The notes beneath the pieces are model-generated. The model saw nothing but the letters and a program-made list of their open reading frames with translations, did no database searches and was not told the DNA's origin. A stretch of DNA of 64,000 bases from Sinomicrobium sp. (GTDB taxonomy: Bacteria > Bacteroidota > Bacteroidia > Flavobacteriales > Flavobacteriaceae): contig JAJUFH010000007.1 of assembly GCA_029266035.1 (NCBI GenBank), positions 38,383-102,382 on the forward strand, written 5' to 3'. Shown here in pieces: positions 62,647-64,000 of this stretch; positions within the stretch are counted from its first letter, which is position 1; each line of letters begins with the position of its first letter. The position numbers and the translations under genes were made by a program.

Positions 62647-63510
62647 ATGACAACAACATACTCATTCCGAATTGGTGTATTGCTATTACTCTGTGTGTTG
62701 ACTTTCTCTCAAAGCTATGGTCAGCAACGCCACGAATTGTCTGCCCATGTGAGTGGGGTGTTTGCCTCCTTACAGTACAAAGTACATCAAGGCAAGCGCA
62801 GCGGAGACGACAATATGGGAGTGGGGCTTGCTTATGCGTATTTCCTTAACGAGTACTGGAGTTTAGGGCTTGGTTTAGAATATCAGACCTACAATACCCG
62901 AATGTTGCTTCAAAACTTCGAGGGGAGTCAGGCTGTTACCGATAGTGAAGGAGATGCTTTTGAGTTCCGATACCGCAGCAGTGGGTATAAGGAACAGCAA
63001 GAAGTGAGCTATTTGAATATTCCGCTTACGGTAAGCTATCAGACCAAAGGTCAATACACCCGTTTTTACGCTTCTGCCGGAGTTCAACTCGGACTAGCCT
63101 TGGCGTCGGAATATCAAAGCAGCATTAGTAAACTACGTACCGGCGGCTACTATCCGGAGTGGAATGCCTTTCTGGAAGCGCCAAAGTTTATGGGTTTTGG
63201 AAATTTTGGAGATCAGCAATCTGCTGCAGCCGATTTGGAATTGGACAATTCTTATAGTCTGCTTGCAGAGGTTGGTATCAAGCAACTTATCGGCAATAAG
63301 AGCGCTATTTATCTCGGTGTTTTTATCACCTACGGACTCAATACCATCAACACCACGGGCGATGCTTCACTCGTAGAGTACAGTCTAGCAAACCCCGGAG
63401 AATTCCTTTATAATCCCGTCTTTAATTCCACCTCCAACAGCCAACGATACACCGACGATGTACGCACCTTTGCCACAGGAGTGAAATTGAGGTACGGATT
63501 TGGTTGGTAA
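62647..63510 (+). CDS. Outer-membrane beta-barrel protein next to the ubiquitin-headed gene
   Basis: 287 residues from the ATG at 62647, which begins a signal peptide (MTTTYSFRIGVLLLLCVLTFSQSYGQ). Mature strands: HVSGVFASLQYKV, VGLAYAYFLNEYWSLGLGLEYQTY, YLNIPLTVSYQTKGQYTRFYASAGVQLGLAL, SLLAEVGIKQLIGNKSAIYLGVFITYGL and final VKLRYGFGW, so about ten to twelve strands of the OMP_b-brl type. The in-frame ATG at 62524 lies in a GAGATGAGG-type repeat and is rejected. It is 145 bases after the giant gene and may be its outer-membrane partner, by analogy with cargo-PorP pairs, but it is not itself a PorP/SprF protein. Confidence 0.85.
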   Translation: MTTTYSFRIGVLLLLCVLTFSQSYGQQRHELSAHVSGVFASLQYKVHQGKRSGDDNMGVGLAYAYFLNEYWSLGLGLEYQTYNTRMLLQNFEGSQAVTDSEGDAFEFRYRSSGYKEQQEVSYLNIPLTVSYQTKGQYTRFYASAGVQLGLALASEYQSSISKLRTGGYYPEWNAFLEAPKFMGFGNFGDQQSAAADLELDNSYSLLAEVGIKQLIGNKSAIYLGVFITYGLNTINTTGDASLVEYSLANPGEFLYNPVFNSTSNSQRYTDDVRTFATGVKLRYGFGW

Positions 63511-63535
63511 AGCTTGAAGATCGGGATTTTGAGAC

Positions 63536-63604
63536 TGGGAGATGAGGAGATGGGGTGAAATGGAGAAGGGGAGATGAGGAGACGTGGAGATGAGGAGACG
63601 TGGG
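63536..63604. repeat. Purine-rich GAGATGAGGAGACGTG repeats
   Basis: Two exact 16-base units at 63571-63586 and 63587-63602 plus degenerate copies before them. The 13-base core GAGATGAGGAGAC also occurs at 62545-62557, before the barrel gene. Confidence 0.75.
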
Positions 63605-63866
63605 ATGTCATTCAGAACGGAGCCCTAGCGTAGTGCCAGCCGGCGTGCAGGTTCAGACGAAGGGAGGTACCCGAGCGCAGCGATGGGGGAGGGTTTTGAT
63701 AGCCTGAATTTCTGGAGTAGCATTAAAGGTTTGGGATATCGGGATGGTCTGGGTTTTCAGAACCCTCCGTCATACCTTCGGTATACCACCTCCCTTTGTC
63801 TAAAGGGAGGAGTTGAGTTGTTTTGACTACGCCTGAAATAGGTTGCCCTTTTTCGCAAGATACAAC
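63605..63866. other. Gene-free spacer with palindromic repeats
   Basis: Includes the hairpin repeat copy 3 at 63789-63811 and a partial inverted relative at 63657-63672 (GACGAAGGGAGG) next to an AGCCGGC motif, similar to the spacer after trxB. Confidence 0.5.
63789..63811. repeat. Dispersed palindromic hairpin repeat, copy 3
   Basis: CCTCCCTTT, loop GTCT, AAAGGGAGG followed by AG, identical in stem and loop to the copy at 47428. Confidence 0.75.
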
Positions 63867-64000
63867 ATGAAAAAATCAGGAACCCGACGAGTTTTTGACT
63901 TGGATTTAAAATTAAGTTTGGTAAGTCAGATTGAAAAGGGAGAATTAAAAGTATCAGAGGTATGTGCAGTTTATGGACTGAGTTCTACAGCGGTTTACAA
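63867..64000 (+). mobile_element. Start of a transposase gene (IS3-type OrfA-like, partial)
   Basis: From the ATG at 63867 the frame reads MKKSGTRRVFDLDLKLSLVS, then QIEKGELKVSEVCAVYGLSS and TAVY to the window edge. LDLKLSLVSQIEKGELKVSEVCAVYGLSSTAVY is a helix-turn-helix of the kind found at the N-terminus of IS3-family OrfA transposases. The rest, including the terminal inverted repeat on the right, is outside the window, so the family is not certain. Confidence 0.65.

Noticed and set aside
53000..63510. Bacterial ubiquitin-conjugation (Bub-like) operon
   Set aside because: I looked for E1-, E2- and JAB/DUB-like motifs on both strands near the ubiquitin gene and found none.

Overview
The window comes from a member of the Bacteroidota, most probably a Flavobacteriaceae-type marine or soil bacterium. 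Evidence: type IX secretion (T9SS) cargo with type A and type B C-terminal sorting domains, a PorP/SprF-type outer-membrane protein, promoters of the TTG-N(17-23)-TAnnTTTG type, a two-gene (split) transketolase, the small ribosomal protein bL38/DUF4295 after L28 and L33, and a tmRNA whose tag ends GENNYALAA. Genus cannot be fixed from the sequence alone.

Positions 1-34,300 are mostly conserved chromosome. In order: a partial PorT-like beta-barrel gene, split transketolase, tgt, an LptF/LptG permease, an EamA transporter, accA, dnaB, a periplasmic protein often mislabelled asparagine synthetase B, a large T9SS type B protein (SprB-like) paired with PorP/SprF, the thrS-infC-rpmI-rplT operon (infC starts at ATA or ATT), a sodium:solute symporter, recR, a lipoyl-E2 acyltransferase, a DnaQ-like exonuclease, an FAH-family enzyme, an Hpt protein with cinA, rpmB-rpmG-bL38-ftsY, kdsA, rlmB, idi-PTPS/QueD, manA, tRNA-Thr, an arsenic operon arsR-arsC-acr3 with two matching operators, and small accessory genes.

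Positions 34,489-35,476 form a small scrambled island beside tRNA-Ser(TGA). It holds nested inverted repeats, an HxlR regulator remnant and a degenerate REP-associated tyrosine transposase with REP hairpins inside it. At the far side there is a partial copy of the tRNA 3' end followed by a second terminator. Then come a suppressor-of-fused-domain gene, ssrA (tmRNA), a LYS1-like dehydrogenase, an EEP-family enzyme, a tricorn-like S41 protease, rimO, a YCF48-like lipoprotein, trxB, a PLP-enzyme/dipeptide-epimerase pair, a conserved protein of unknown function and an MBL hydrolase.

From about 53,000 to the end the window is accessory in character. A TPR/LuxR-HTH regulator is interrupted by an in-frame TAG. 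It is followed by a 2163-residue secreted protein that starts, right after its signal peptide, with a domain about 77% identical to eukaryotic ubiquitin. The protein continues with DUF285/BspA repeats, two beta-helices and MBG repeats, and ends in a T9SS type A sorting domain. An outer-membrane beta-barrel gene follows, then repeats and the start of a transposase. The ubiquitin-headed protein is the most unusual object here. Regulator, secreted repeat protein and barrel may work together as a surface adhesion or host/prey-interaction locus; that function is inference.
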